Assembly: GCA_021785435.1 (NCBI GenBank)
Contig: JAJYFE010000021.1
Location: 1-40,218 of the forward strand
DNA length: 40,218 nt
Direction: 5' to 3'
Origin: Planctomycetota bacterium
GTDB lineage: Bacteria; Planctomycetota; Phycisphaerae; WQYP01
Shown: positions 23,828 to 32,530 of the stretch, in pieces
How the letters are laid out: the number at the start of each line of letters is the position of its first letter
Numbering within the stretch: the stretch's first letter is position 1
The notes under the pieces: generated by a model
Told to the model about the DNA's origin: nothing
Seen by the model: the letters and a program-made list of their open reading frames with translations, nothing else
Databases searched by the model: none
Program-made: the position numbers and the translations under genes

Positions 23828-24625
23828 ATGTCCACCGGTGAGTCATCGACGTCAACCGGGCCGTCCAAGCGGCCGATTCATGAGCCTATGGCCGGCGTTG
23901 CCGCGCTCCGCCGACGAGAGCGGGAACGGCTGGCCCGCCAACAGGAGCTGGCCCGGCTCGGCGAGTTGACCGCCGGTCTGGCCCATGAACTAAAAAATCC
24001 CCTTTCGACCATCAAGTTGAATTTGCAGCTTCTGCACGAGGATTTGGCGAAATTTCCGGCTGCAGAAGCGAGCTTGGCCCGGGTTGGCACGGTGCGCAAA
24101 GAAGTGGATCGGCTCAGCGCGACGCTGGATGATTTTCTGCGTTTCGCCGGGCGCATTGAGCTGAACGCCGCGCCGGTGGAACTCAACGGCCAGGTGCGTG
24201 ACTTGATCGACTTTTTTTATCCCCAAACCCAAACCGCCGGCGTGCGTCTGTATGCGAGTCTTACCGCGGCGAACCCCATTTGCCGTCTGGATGCGAATCT
24301 GTTCAAACAGGCCCTGCTGAACCTGATGCTCAACGCCCTGGCCGCCATGCCGACGGGCGGTGAACTGATTATCCGCACGCACGTCGCCGGTGCGTACGCC
24401 CTGGTGGACGTATCCGATACCGGAACGGGGATTGCGCCGGAAGTGAAAACCCGGCTGTTTGAAGCGTATTTCACCACCAAAAAAGGAGGAACCGGCTTGG
24501 GACTGGCCACCACCCGCCGCATCATCGAGGAGCATGGCGGTCATATTTCCGTTACCAGCGAACCGCGGCGCGGAACCAACTTTCGCTTGGAGTTGCCGCT
24601 GGTCAGGCCTGCGGCGCAGACTTGA
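23828..24625 (+). CDS. Soluble histidine kinase (NtrB/HisKA type), no sensor domain
   Basis: The 265-residue protein has no membrane segment and no PAS domain. After 40 residues of charged N-terminus comes the HisKA dimerisation region with the phospho-acceptor His53 in LAHELKNPLSTIKLNL. The ATPase part has the N box LNLMLNALAAMPTGG, the D box DVSDTGTGIAP (G1), the F box LFEAYFTTKKGGTGLGL (G2) and the C-terminal GGHISVTSEPRRGTNF. So it should be an active kinase whose input comes from a partner. No response regulator is next to it. It is followed after 12 bases by gpmI with a good ribosome binding site in the gap, so the two are probably co-transcribed, an unusual pairing. Confidence 0.9.
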   Translation: MSTGESSTSTGPSKRPIHEPMAGVAALRRRERERLARQQELARLGELTAGLAHELKNPLSTIKLNLQLLHEDLAKFPAAEASLARVGTVRKEVDRLSATLDDFLRFAGRIELNAAPVELNGQVRDLIDFFYPQTQTAGVRLYASLTAANPICRLDANLFKQALLNLMLNALAAMPTGGELIIRTHVAGAYALVDVSDTGTGIAPEVKTRLFEAYFTTKKGGTGLGLATTRRIIEEHGGHISVTSEPRRGTNFRLELPLVRPAAQT

Positions 24626-24637
24626 AAGGAACAGGCC

Positions 24638-26239
24638 ATGAAGCCCGATGCACCCCGATGTCACACCCCCCTGCTATTGATTATCCGCGATGGCTGGGGA
24701 GAAAATCCCCATCCGGAAATGGATGCCTATAACGCCGTCCAGCAGGCCGCCCATCCCGTCGATGACCGTCTGAGGCGTGACTATCCCCACGTGTTGATCC
24801 ACACCAGCGGGGAATGGGTCGGACTGCCCGCGGGGGTGATGGGCAACAGCGAAGTGGGACATCAGAATATCGGCGCGGGGCGTGTTGTCGATCAGGAAAC
24901 CATGCGCATCACGCGGCGGATCCGCGATGGCGGCTTTTTTGAAAACGCCGTGCTGCGCGAGGCGTTCGCCCATGCCGCCCGGCATAACCGCCGCGTGCAT
25001 CTCCTGGGGTTATGCTCCGACGGCCGCGTGCACAGCGATCTGGATCACGCCTTCGCCATCCTGGAAATGGCCAGGCGTTGCGGCTTTCCTGGCGCCAGCG
25101 TGTTCGTTCACGCCATCACCGACGGCCGCGATACCGCACCACGCAGCGGTCCGGGCTATTTGATGGCGCTGGAGCGGAAAATGGCGGAAATGAGGGTGGG
25201 GCGTATCGCCAGCGTGGTCGGGCGCTATTACGCCATGGACCGCGATAATCGCTGGGATCGCGTGCAACGGGCGTATGATCTGCTTACACGCCGCGAAGGT
25301 CAAGCGTTTCCGAACGCCCAAGACGCCCTGGCTGATTACTACGCGCATCCCACCGATGCGTCCCGCACTGGCGATGAGTTTGTCACGCCTTCGGTTATCG
25401 GCAACCCCGACGCCGCCGTTGGCGATCACGATACGGTGATTTTTTTTAATTACCGGGGCGATCGACCCCGGGAAATCACCAAGGCTTTCCAATATGATGA
25501 TGCCGCTTTCAGTAAGGAAAAAAATGGCGGTTTTCAGCGGCGCAGCCGTCCGCAAGACCTTTACTTCGCCACCATGACCGCATACGAGGAAGGCCTGCCA
25601 GCCCACGTGATTTTTCCGAAGCCGCCGAAGATGAGCCACATCCTCGGAGAATATCTGGCCGAGCGGGGGCGATCCCAGTTTCGCTCCGCGGAGACCGAAA
25701 AATTTCCGCACGTGACCTTCTTCTTCAATGACTATCGCGAGGCATCCTTCCCGCGTGAAGAGCGGCAAATGGCCGACAGCCCGAAGGTGCCCACCTACGA
25801 CCAGAAGCCGGAAATGAGCGCCGAGCCGGTTACACGAATGGTTTTGGCGGCGCTGCAAACGCGAAAATACGACTTCTTTGTGGTGAACTTCGCCAATGGT
25901 GATATGGTTGGGCACACCGGTAATCTGCCCGCGGCCATTAAGGCGGTGGAGACGGTGGATGTTTGCGTCGGGCGGTTAGTGGATAAAGTCATCGAGTTGG
26001 GCGGCGCGGCGATTGTCACCGCCGACCATGGCAATTGCGAGCAAATGTGGGACCCGCAGAATAACTGTCCGCATACCAGCCATACCACCTATGATGTTCG
26101 TTTGATCGTGGTGGACCAACGGTTTAAAGGTGTCCTACTGCGTGGGGACGGATGTCTGGCGGACGTGGCTCCCACCGCATTAAAAATGATGGGTTTGGCG
26201 CCACCGGCCGAAATGGCCGGAAAATCGTTGCTGCCCTGA
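24638..26239 (+). CDS. gpmI: 2,3-bisphosphoglycerate-independent phosphoglycerate mutase
   Basis: Converts 3- and 2-phosphoglycerate in glycolysis and gluconeogenesis, using two manganese ions. The 533-residue length fits the family (about 510). LLIIRDGWGENP supplies the first metal aspartate (Asp18), and GVMGNSEVGHQNIGAG the catalytic Ser71. AITDGRDTAPRSG and VVGRYYAMDRDNRWDRV are the substrate-binding segments. NFANGDMVGHTG and IVTADHGNCEQMWD near the C-terminus hold the remaining metal ligands. The Arg in place of the common leucine or valine before DGWG (IIRDGW) is a mild oddity. AAAGGAAC lies eight bases before the ATG. Confidence 0.96.
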   Translation: MKPDAPRCHTPLLLIIRDGWGENPHPEMDAYNAVQQAAHPVDDRLRRDYPHVLIHTSGEWVGLPAGVMGNSEVGHQNIGAGRVVDQETMRITRRIRDGGFFENAVLREAFAHAARHNRRVHLLGLCSDGRVHSDLDHAFAILEMARRCGFPGASVFVHAITDGRDTAPRSGPGYLMALERKMAEMRVGRIASVVGRYYAMDRDNRWDRVQRAYDLLTRREGQAFPNAQDALADYYAHPTDASRTGDEFVTPSVIGNPDAAVGDHDTVIFFNYRGDRPREITKAFQYDDAAFSKEKNGGFQRRSRPQDLYFATMTAYEEGLPAHVIFPKPPKMSHILGEYLAERGRSQFRSAETEKFPHVTFFFNDYREASFPREERQMADSPKVPTYDQKPEMSAEPVTRMVLAALQTRKYDFFVVNFANGDMVGHTGNLPAAIKAVETVDVCVGRLVDKVIELGGAAIVTADHGNCEQMWDPQNNCPHTSHTTYDVRLIVVDQRFKGVLLRGDGCLADVAPTALKMMGLAPPAEMAGKSLLP

Positions 26240-26395
26240 CTTTTGCGGCGGCTTCACACTGGAATGCTCCGGCTGGGGAGCATGGTTTGACCCATCGGTG
26301 CAAACCGCGAATAATGGACGGGAAAGGAACGCCTGGCGGACGCCACAGGAGAATCTGGGATCCGCCAAGGTGCTTTATCACACTCCGAGGCTGGC

Positions 26396-27592
26396 ATGAT
26401 CCCGATTGGCACCGATACCCCCGCCCGCCGAACGCCCTGGATGAACTGGTTCCTCATCCTGACTTGCGTGGCGGTTTATTTGGTTAGCAATAGTGCGCCG
26501 CTGTCTACCCAACCGGCGCCGTTGGCGCCGGGCTGGGGACGTTTGGTTCTCAATCCGACGCATCTGCGGTTGTACCAGTTCATCACCTACCTGTTTCTGC
26601 ACGCGGATCTCTGGCATATCGGTGGCAACATGCTGTTTTTGTGGGTTTTCGGCAATCTGATGAACGAAAAACTCGGATCCTGGCCTTACCTTTTTTTTTT
26701 CCTCGCCAGCGGCATCCTGGCTGGCTGTGGCCAGGTGCTTAGCGGCTGGGCGCCAACCATCGGGGCCTCGGGCGCGATCGCCGCGGTCGCCGGCTTGTTT
26801 CTCGTGCTGGCTCCGCTGACCAATATCCGGGTCTGGTTTTTCTTTATCTTCGACGTGCCCAGCGTCTTGTTCGTTTTATTTCAGATCATCGTTTTTGATA
26901 TCCTCGGCCAGTACACCCAGGGCGCCGGCGCCATCGCCCATTGGGCTCATCTGACCGGCTATGCGGTCGGAATTACAACGGGGTTGATTCTCCTGGCCAC
27001 CCGGCTGGTTCCCCGCGATCATTACGATCTGCTGGCGCTGTTGAACCGCTGGCGGCGCCGACGGGCTTATCAAGGCATGGTGGCCAAGGGCTACAATCCC
27101 TTCAGTAGCGTCCCCGCCCCCGGCGCGCTAACGGCTGCGGCTGGCGCAGCGCCGCAAGTGATTAAGGTTATGCCCTTGCCGGATCCGCGGGTATTACAAC
27201 TGCGTGATGAGATTGTACGATTGCGGCGCAATCACCAGTTGGCCGCCGCCGCCGCCATCTATCTGCAACTTAGGCAACTCGATCCGCGCTTCGTATTGTC
27301 AGCCGAAGTGCAATTGGATATCAGCAACCAACTCATGTCGGAAGGCCGCCATCGCCAGGCCGCCGATGCCTATGAAGACTACCTGGAGCACCATCCCACG
27401 GGGCCGGACGCTGATCAGGTTCGCCTGATGCTGGGGCTGGTCTACACGCGCTATTACACCCGCCCGGGGCGGGCGCTGGAATTGCTGCAAAAGGCTTTAC
27501 AACGCCTACACGATCCACGCCAGAGGGCCCTGGCCGAACGCGAGCTGGCGCAACTGCAAGCCGCCGGCCCCTCCACGGGGCCCACCGGCTGA
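26396..27592 (+). CDS. Rhomboid-family intramembrane protease with C-terminal TPR region
   Basis: The first 220 residues form a six-helix rhomboid domain: MNWFLILTCVAVYLVS, QFITYLFLHADLWHIGGNMLFLWVFG (the HxxxN oxyanion region), IGASGAIAAVAGLFLV with nucleophile Ser125 in GASG, and AHWAHLTGYAVGITTGLILL with the catalytic His185 before LTGYAVG. After a basic stretch, residues about 265-390 are helical and TPR-like (RRNHQLAAAAAIYLQLRQLDP, GRHRQAADAYEDYLEHHP, RALELLQKALQRL). A rhomboid-TPR layout is common in planctomycetes; the TPR part may present substrates. The gene starts 156 bases after gpmI; no strong promoter or ribosome binding site is visible in that gap. It converges on the glycosyltransferase. 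Confidence 0.92.
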   Translation: MIPIGTDTPARRTPWMNWFLILTCVAVYLVSNSAPLSTQPAPLAPGWGRLVLNPTHLRLYQFITYLFLHADLWHIGGNMLFLWVFGNLMNEKLGSWPYLFFFLASGILAGCGQVLSGWAPTIGASGAIAAVAGLFLVLAPLTNIRVWFFFIFDVPSVLFVLFQIIVFDILGQYTQGAGAIAHWAHLTGYAVGITTGLILLATRLVPRDHYDLLALLNRWRRRRAYQGMVAKGYNPFSSVPAPGALTAAAGAAPQVIKVMPLPDPRVLQLRDEIVRLRRNHQLAAAAAIYLQLRQLDPRFVLSAEVQLDISNQLMSEGRHRQAADAYEDYLEHHPTGPDADQVRLMLGLVYTRYYTRPGRALELLQKALQRLHDPRQRALAERELAQLQAAGPSTGPTG

Positions 27593-27674
27593 GCACGGCG
27601 CTGCTGCCAACCGTACGCCCCGCCGATGGTAAACGGGGGCCTGTCCGCCGGTCGCCAACCAGAAGACCCGACCT

Positions 27675-29195
27675 TCAGGCCGCCAGTGCCGGCAGGGGCT
27701 CGGAGCGTCGGGCCAGCCATTGGGCGTACAGCGACAGGCAACCGACATACAGATAGCCGAACATGAAAACCAACAAAAATGGGACGCACAGAACCGCCCG
27801 CTGGTAAACCACCGCCACCACGATGCAAGCCAGCAGATATAAGCCCAGGGCGATTTCCACCCAGGGCAGCCAATGCAGCTTGCCGCGGAAGGCGCCGGCC
27901 CGGCTTTTCCACTGGTGGCGGGGGGCATCGCCGGCGATGCCGTACTTCGGCGTACGGATAAACTCACTCTGCCGGCCAATGAAACCCTCCCATACGGCCA
28001 GCGAATTAGCCAGGCTGATGCCCATGCCTACGGCCATCAACAGGGGCACCAGCAGCGCCCCGCGCCAAAAGCTCTGGCCCAGTTCCTTCTGGGCCAAGAC
28101 ATAAAACGTACCGGCGGAAAAAGTCAGAACCGTCAATAAGGCCATAATGATCAACGCCAGCACCGGCGATTTCGGCGCCAAAACCCCTGGTCCGCCAAGG
28201 AAAAATGTCGGCAGCAGCAGCACGGAAAGCAATACCGCCATGGGATAAACGATACCGGAGGAAAGATGAAACCACGCTTCAATTTTCACCCGCAGCGGCA
28301 GCCGGGCGCCCAGCACCGCCGGCAGGAGCTTGATGCCGGTTTGCACGCTTCCTTTCGTCCAGCGATGCTGCTGCTGTTTGAAGGCGATAATTTCCGGCGG
28401 AAGCTCGGCCGGCGAGACCACTTCCGGTAGAAATATAATCTTCCACCCCTGCAGCTGAGCACGGTACGACAGGTCCATATCTTCGGTCAGCGTGTCATGC
28501 TGCCAGCCGCCGGCGTCACGGACCGCACTGGCGCGCCACACGCCGCCCGTACCATTGAAATTGATGAAGCGCCCGCTGCGGCTGCGGGCTCCATGTTCGA
28601 TGATGAAGTGGCCGTCCAGAAATACGGCCTGGCAGCGCGTCAGCAACGACTGACGGCGATTTAAGTGTTCCCAGCGGGTTTGAATACAGCCGACTTTCGG
28701 ATCGGTGAAATAATGGATTACCCGCCGGAGCATATCCGGCTGCGGCACGAAATCGGCGTCGAAAATGGCGATGAACTCGCCCTTGGCCGAAGCCAGGCCG
28801 GCGGCCAGAGCGCCGGCCTTGAAGCCGGTGCGTTCCTGGCGATGCAGATACTCTACATCCACGCCCGCTTGTCGCAGCCGCGCACAGGCGCGGCGGGCGA
28901 TATCCGCGGACTCATCCGTGGAATCGTCCAGCACCTGAATTTGCAGCCGATCGCGCGGATAATCCAGCCGCCCCGCCGCTTCAATCACCCGCGCCGCGAC
29001 ATACCGCTCGTTGTACAGCGGCAACTGCACGGTCACGGTCGGCAAAATGTCGAATTTTCCCGCCCGAGCGGGCTGCCGCCTCCGGTACAGGCGGTACAGG
29101 ATGACTTCCCAATACCGATGCACGCTGTAAACCGTCAGCACGGTCAGCGGAATCAGGTACAAGCCATCCAACATCCAACGCAACGTCGATATCAT
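27675..29195 (-). CDS. Membrane glycosyltransferase family 2, processive (CesA/CslA-like)
   Basis: A 506-residue beta-glycan synthase-like enzyme. One N-terminal helix (LDGLYLIPLTVLTVYSV) precedes the GT-A domain. The D,D,D,QxxRW signature is complete: VLDDSTDESAD, IFDADFVPQ, LTEDMDLSYRAQLQG, and QQQHRWTKGSVQTG. At least four helices follow (FHLSSGIVYPMAVLLSVLLL, LALIIMALLTVLTF, LLVPLLMAVGMGISLA, VEIALGLYLLACIVVAVVY). This resembles CslA mannan/glucomannan synthases and ceramide glucosyltransferase-like enzymes; there is no PilZ domain. ATG 29195 is chosen since the TM-anchor follows closely; a longer reading from 29294 is possible. Its promoter (TTGCAA-N17-TAAACT, 29327-29299) shares the TTGCAA with the branching enzyme promoter. 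The product glycan is not known. Confidence 0.9.
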   Translation of the reverse strand: MISTLRWMLDGLYLIPLTVLTVYSVHRYWEVILYRLYRRRQPARAGKFDILPTVTVQLPLYNERYVAARVIEAAGRLDYPRDRLQIQVLDDSTDESADIARRACARLRQAGVDVEYLHRQERTGFKAGALAAGLASAKGEFIAIFDADFVPQPDMLRRVIHYFTDPKVGCIQTRWEHLNRRQSLLTRCQAVFLDGHFIIEHGARSRSGRFINFNGTGGVWRASAVRDAGGWQHDTLTEDMDLSYRAQLQGWKIIFLPEVVSPAELPPEIIAFKQQQHRWTKGSVQTGIKLLPAVLGARLPLRVKIEAWFHLSSGIVYPMAVLLSVLLLPTFFLGGPGVLAPKSPVLALIIMALLTVLTFSAGTFYVLAQKELGQSFWRGALLVPLLMAVGMGISLANSLAVWEGFIGRQSEFIRTPKYGIAGDAPRHQWKSRAGAFRGKLHWLPWVEIALGLYLLACIVVAVVYQRAVLCVPFLLVFMFGYLYVGCLSLYAQWLARRSEPLPALAA

Positions 29196-29298
29196 TGCAA
29201 GTCCAATTCTGGCCCGAGTTAACCGCCCTCTGATATTCGATAGTTGACGAAGGCACCCCCTACGAGACCCACCCACGAAAATATCAATACCCATGCGT

Positions 29299-29327
29299 AG
29301 TTTAGACCCTGCCGCGGTATTTTGCAA
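29299..29327 (-). promoter_or_regulatory. Promoter for the glycosyltransferase
   Basis: TTGCAA (29327-29322), 17-base spacer, TAAACT (29304-29299). The -35 is palindromic and shared with the plus-strand promoter. Confidence 0.5.
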
Positions 29328-29352
29328 ACTTTTTACCTATTCCGAGTAGAAT
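29322..29352 (+). promoter_or_regulatory. Promoter for the branching enzyme
   Basis: TTGCAA (29322-29327), 19-base spacer, TAGAAT (29347-29352). The spacer is one or two bases longer than ideal. The 5' leader would be about 58 bases. Confidence 0.45.
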
Positions 29353-29417
29353 ATTTTCCGCGCGAATGGTGGGACGGTTGAGCTGAGGCGGCATGAAGCG
29401 ATCCCTTGGAGAGGCCC

Positions 29418-31526
29418 ATGTTCGAAAGCCCTTTATCCTCCCCCCCGGTGGCCGCCGGACCCGACGGCACGGGGTTGATCAACGCCGATCCCTGGTTAAA
29501 ACCGTATGCAGACGTTCTCCGCCGGCGCTACGCCCATTATCAACGCCTGCGGCAGCGCCTCGATGAGAGTGGCGGACTGCTCGGTCCCATCAGTCAGGGG
29601 CATCATTATTTGGGGCTAAACCGCGGTGAAAACGCCGGCCAGCCCGGGGTGTGGTATCGCGAATGGGCGCCGGGCGCCGAAGCGCTGTATCTGATTGGTG
29701 ATTTCAACGGCTGGGATCGCCGCGCCAATCCCCTGCGAAAAGATGCCTACGGCATTTGGAGCGTGTTCCTGCCGGATCAGGTTTACGCCGCACGGTTGAT
29801 TCACGGCAGCCAGGTGAAAGTGCATGTGGTCTCGGCCGCGGGCGCCATGGACCGCATTCCAGCTTATATTCGCCGGGCCGTGCAACATCCCGACACCCTT
29901 GATTTTACCGGTGTTTATTGGCATCCGCCCGAACCATTTCGATTCCAGCATTCCGCGGCCAGTCCGCTGACGCGCCGGCGCGGCGGCCTGCGTATCTATG
30001 AAGCGCACGTGGGTATGGCCCAGGAGCAGCCGCGCGTCGGCACGTTCCGCGAATTTACCGCCAACATCCTGCCGCGTATCGCCAAGCTCCATTACAACGC
30101 CGTGCAACTGATGGCCATCATGGAACATCCATATTACAGCTCTTTCGGCTATCACGTCAGCAATTTTTACGCGGTCAGCTCGCGTTTCGGCACGCCGGAG
30201 GATCTTAAGCAATTGATCGACACCGCCCACGGTCTGGGCTTGGCGGTATTGTTGGACGTGATTCACAGCCATGCGGTAAAGAATCGCAACGAAGGCCTGG
30301 CCCTTTTTGATGGCACCGAGTTCCAGTACTTCCACGCCGGACCACGGGGCCACCATGTGGCCTGGGATTCCCTGTGCTTTGATTACCGCCGCTTTGAAGT
30401 GCAGCGGTTTCTGCTGAGCAACCTGCGGTATTGGTTGGAGGAATTCCAATTTGACGGGTTTCGCTTTGACGGCGTCACCAGCATGTTATACCTGGACCAT
30501 GGCCTGGGGGCCGAATTTAAGAGCTATGATGATTACTTTGGTGGCAATGTGGACCCGGACGCCCTCGCTTATTTGCAATTGGCCAATCAGTTGGTGCATA
30601 CCTTGCGCCCTGCGGTGATTACCCTGGCCGAGGATGTATCCGGAATGCCGGGCATGGCCCGCCCCGTGCCGGAGGGTGGGCTGGGGTTTGATTACCGCCT
30701 CGCCATGGGTGTGCCCGACTATTGGATCAAACTGTTAAAGGAACAACGGGACGAAGACTGGAGTCTCGGCGGCCTGTATCACACGCTGCTCAACCGCCGC
30801 CGGGATGAAAAACACGTCGGCTACGTGGAAAGCCACGACCAGGCCCTGGTGGGCGACAAGACCGTCGCGTTTCGACTGATGGACCAGGAAATGTATACCC
30901 ATATGAGCAAGTTCACCCCCAGCCCGGTCATTGATCGCGGCCTGGCCCTACACAAAATGATCCGCTTGCTCACTTTCAGCCTGGCCGGCGAAGCCTATCT
31001 GAATTTCATGGGCAATGAATTCGGCCATCCGGAGTGGATCGATTTTCCCCGACCGGGTAATAACTTTTCCTACCTCTACGCCCGTCGTCTCTGGTCTTTA
31101 GCGGGGCGCACCGATCTGCATTATGCTGCCTTGGAGCAATTTGACCGTGCCATGCAGTGCCTTGATGAAACCTGGACACTGCTGGAGAATCCGTGGATTG
31201 AACAACTGCTGGTGCATGAAGACACGCGGCAACTGGCGTTTCGCCGCGGGGACTTGGTTTTCGTTTTTAATTTTCATCCCAACGAAAGCTTCTCTGCCCT
31301 GCGCGTTCCCGTTCCTCAAGCGTGCCACTACCGGGTGGTTCTGGATACGGACGCACCGGAATTTGACGGCCAGGGGCGGGTGCAACGCGATCAGCTTTAT
31401 CCGCGGCAGGATGTGGCGATGTATGACCGCGCCCAGAGCGTGCAGATTTATCTGCCCTGCCGCAGCGCCCAGATTCTCGCGCCCGTGCCGTCCGCGGCAG
31501 ACCATTCGTGCTTTGTCAAGCGATAA
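29418..31526 (+). CDS. glgB: 1,4-alpha-glucan branching enzyme, eukaryote-like GH13
   Basis: Moves alpha-1,4 chains to 6-positions in glycogen. The 702-residue protein starts with a carbohydrate-binding (CBM48) domain (VWYREWAPGAEALYLIGDFNGWDRRANPL), followed by the GH13 barrel: IYEAHVGMAQEQPRVGTFREFT, YSSFGYHVSNFYAVSSRFGTPEDLK, LLDVIHSHAVKN, and DGFRFDGVTSMLY with the nucleophile aspartate. ITLAEDVSGMPGMARP holds the acid/base glutamate and VGYVESHDQALVGDKT the third acid. 'HVGMAQEQP' and 'FRFDGVTSMLY' match plant and animal branching enzymes better than E. coli GlgB (GIRMDAVASMLY), so this is the eukaryote-like subfamily also found in some bacteria. GGAGAGG three bases before the ATG supports this start. 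It pairs in function with the synthase at 16147. Confidence 0.95.
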   Translation: MFESPLSSPPVAAGPDGTGLINADPWLKPYADVLRRRYAHYQRLRQRLDESGGLLGPISQGHHYLGLNRGENAGQPGVWYREWAPGAEALYLIGDFNGWDRRANPLRKDAYGIWSVFLPDQVYAARLIHGSQVKVHVVSAAGAMDRIPAYIRRAVQHPDTLDFTGVYWHPPEPFRFQHSAASPLTRRRGGLRIYEAHVGMAQEQPRVGTFREFTANILPRIAKLHYNAVQLMAIMEHPYYSSFGYHVSNFYAVSSRFGTPEDLKQLIDTAHGLGLAVLLDVIHSHAVKNRNEGLALFDGTEFQYFHAGPRGHHVAWDSLCFDYRRFEVQRFLLSNLRYWLEEFQFDGFRFDGVTSMLYLDHGLGAEFKSYDDYFGGNVDPDALAYLQLANQLVHTLRPAVITLAEDVSGMPGMARPVPEGGLGFDYRLAMGVPDYWIKLLKEQRDEDWSLGGLYHTLLNRRRDEKHVGYVESHDQALVGDKTVAFRLMDQEMYTHMSKFTPSPVIDRGLALHKMIRLLTFSLAGEAYLNFMGNEFGHPEWIDFPRPGNNFSYLYARRLWSLAGRTDLHYAALEQFDRAMQCLDETWTLLENPWIEQLLVHEDTRQLAFRRGDLVFVFNFHPNESFSALRVPVPQACHYRVVLDTDAPEFDGQGRVQRDQLYPRQDVAMYDRAQSVQIYLPCRSAQILAPVPSAADHSCFVKR

Positions 31527-31584
31527 ATTTCGAGTGGGCGAAAGAGCCTCGGAGCCGCCATCGAACCCGCAGCACCGGCTTTCA

Positions 31585-31629
31585 GCTCGCCTTGTCGAGT
31601 CGCCTTAAAGTTTCCTGGCGGCGACCCGG
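31585..31629 (+). repeat. Palindromic repeat, second copy
   Basis: GCTCGCCTTGTCGAGTCGCC (31585-31604) is identical to the reverse complement of 12111-12130 and is followed, after CTTAAAG-type filler, by GGCGGCGACCCGG (31617-31629). A further hairpin, ATCGCC-CGC-GGCGAT, lies at 31654-31668, next to the broken end of the IS3 remnant. Confidence 0.7.
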
Positions 31630-31715
31630 TGATCCTTCAACTCACCGTAGCGAATCGCCCGCGGCGATCCGCCGAATGGCGGCGGACGGGGTATCCGAAA
31701 GACAAAAAGACAAGT

Positions 31716-32176
31716 GGTGCCGAAGCACCAGTTCGATAGTCCTGCCCGCCTGCGGCGCTTCATCGGCCCGCACCGGAGGGGTATACCGCGGTACCGCCCG
31801 GGCCTCGCCCAACGCCTGCCACGCCCGACGCTTGCGGACGCCCAGCTCCACCTGCACCTGCGCCACCATTAGTCGCGGCCGCACCGAGCGTAGAAATTTT
31901 GGGCGGGTCGCCTCCCGCAGCATCGCCTTATCCAACTCCGCCTCTGCCAATAAACGTTTCAGCCGAGCGTTATCCCGCTCCAGCTCCTTGAACCACTTGG
32001 CTTACGCCACTTTCAACCCGCCGTATTCCTTCCGCCAGCGAAAGTACGTCGCCTCCACCATGCCCAGTAGTTTACAGGCCGCGGTGACGTTACTGGCCCT
32101 TGCCCAGTTCCACATCCGCCTGCCGCAGCTCGGGCACTATCGCTTCCGGATAGAAACCTTTGTAGCTCATGGCCAT
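31716..32176 (-). pseudogene. IS3-family transposase remnant (orfA and start of orfB)
   Basis: The first part reads MAMSYKGFYPEAIVPELRQ-ADVELGKGQ and stops at TAA. In the next frame it resumes VTAACKLLGMVEATYFRWRKEYGGLKVA, the helix-turn-helix of OrfA, meets another TAA, and continues AKWFKELERDNARLKRLLAEAELDKAMLREA, the leucine-zipper-like end of OrfA. The start of OrfB follows (RRAWQALGEARAVPRY, ELVLRHH) and then similarity ends near 31716. So one frameshift, one nonsense codon and a 3' deletion are visible; the DDE domain is gone. Terminal repeats were not found. Confidence 0.8.
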
Positions 32177-32530
32177 CACTTCCTGAATTCCACCCCAACA
32201 CGATCCTTGCAGGCGGGCTGGTCTTAAGGAAAGGTCAGAGCACGCCGCGGCCCTGGCTTAAAACTTCCACACCTCCACCGGCTCTTAACGTACGACATTT
32301 CAACCGAAAAGCCGGTCCAATAGGCTCGTTGGTGAGAATCGCGTTAGCCAGCCGCCAGCACCACTTGCATTTTCGGCCTGAATATGGGATTGATGGAACA
32401 GGATCGCCTTCGGGCCCTGGTGGCCAGGGCACGCCCCGGTTCCAAGGTGCCCTAACCATACGCCCGCAAGCGATGGAGAAATTCCGGCCCGATGCGGTTC
32501 GGTTAGAGTTCCTAAGCAGGAGCTTTTGTC
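32177..32530. other. Intergenic stretch before the aldehyde dehydrogenase
   Basis: No gene is supported. A perfect GCCCTGG-TGG-CCAGGGC hairpin lies at 32414-32430. No promoter of good quality was recognised. AGGAGC precedes the dehydrogenase ATG by eight bases. Confidence 0.4.

Noticed and set aside
26240-26395. Promoter for the rhomboid gene
   Set aside because: No pair of boxes with acceptable spacing was seen in the gap.
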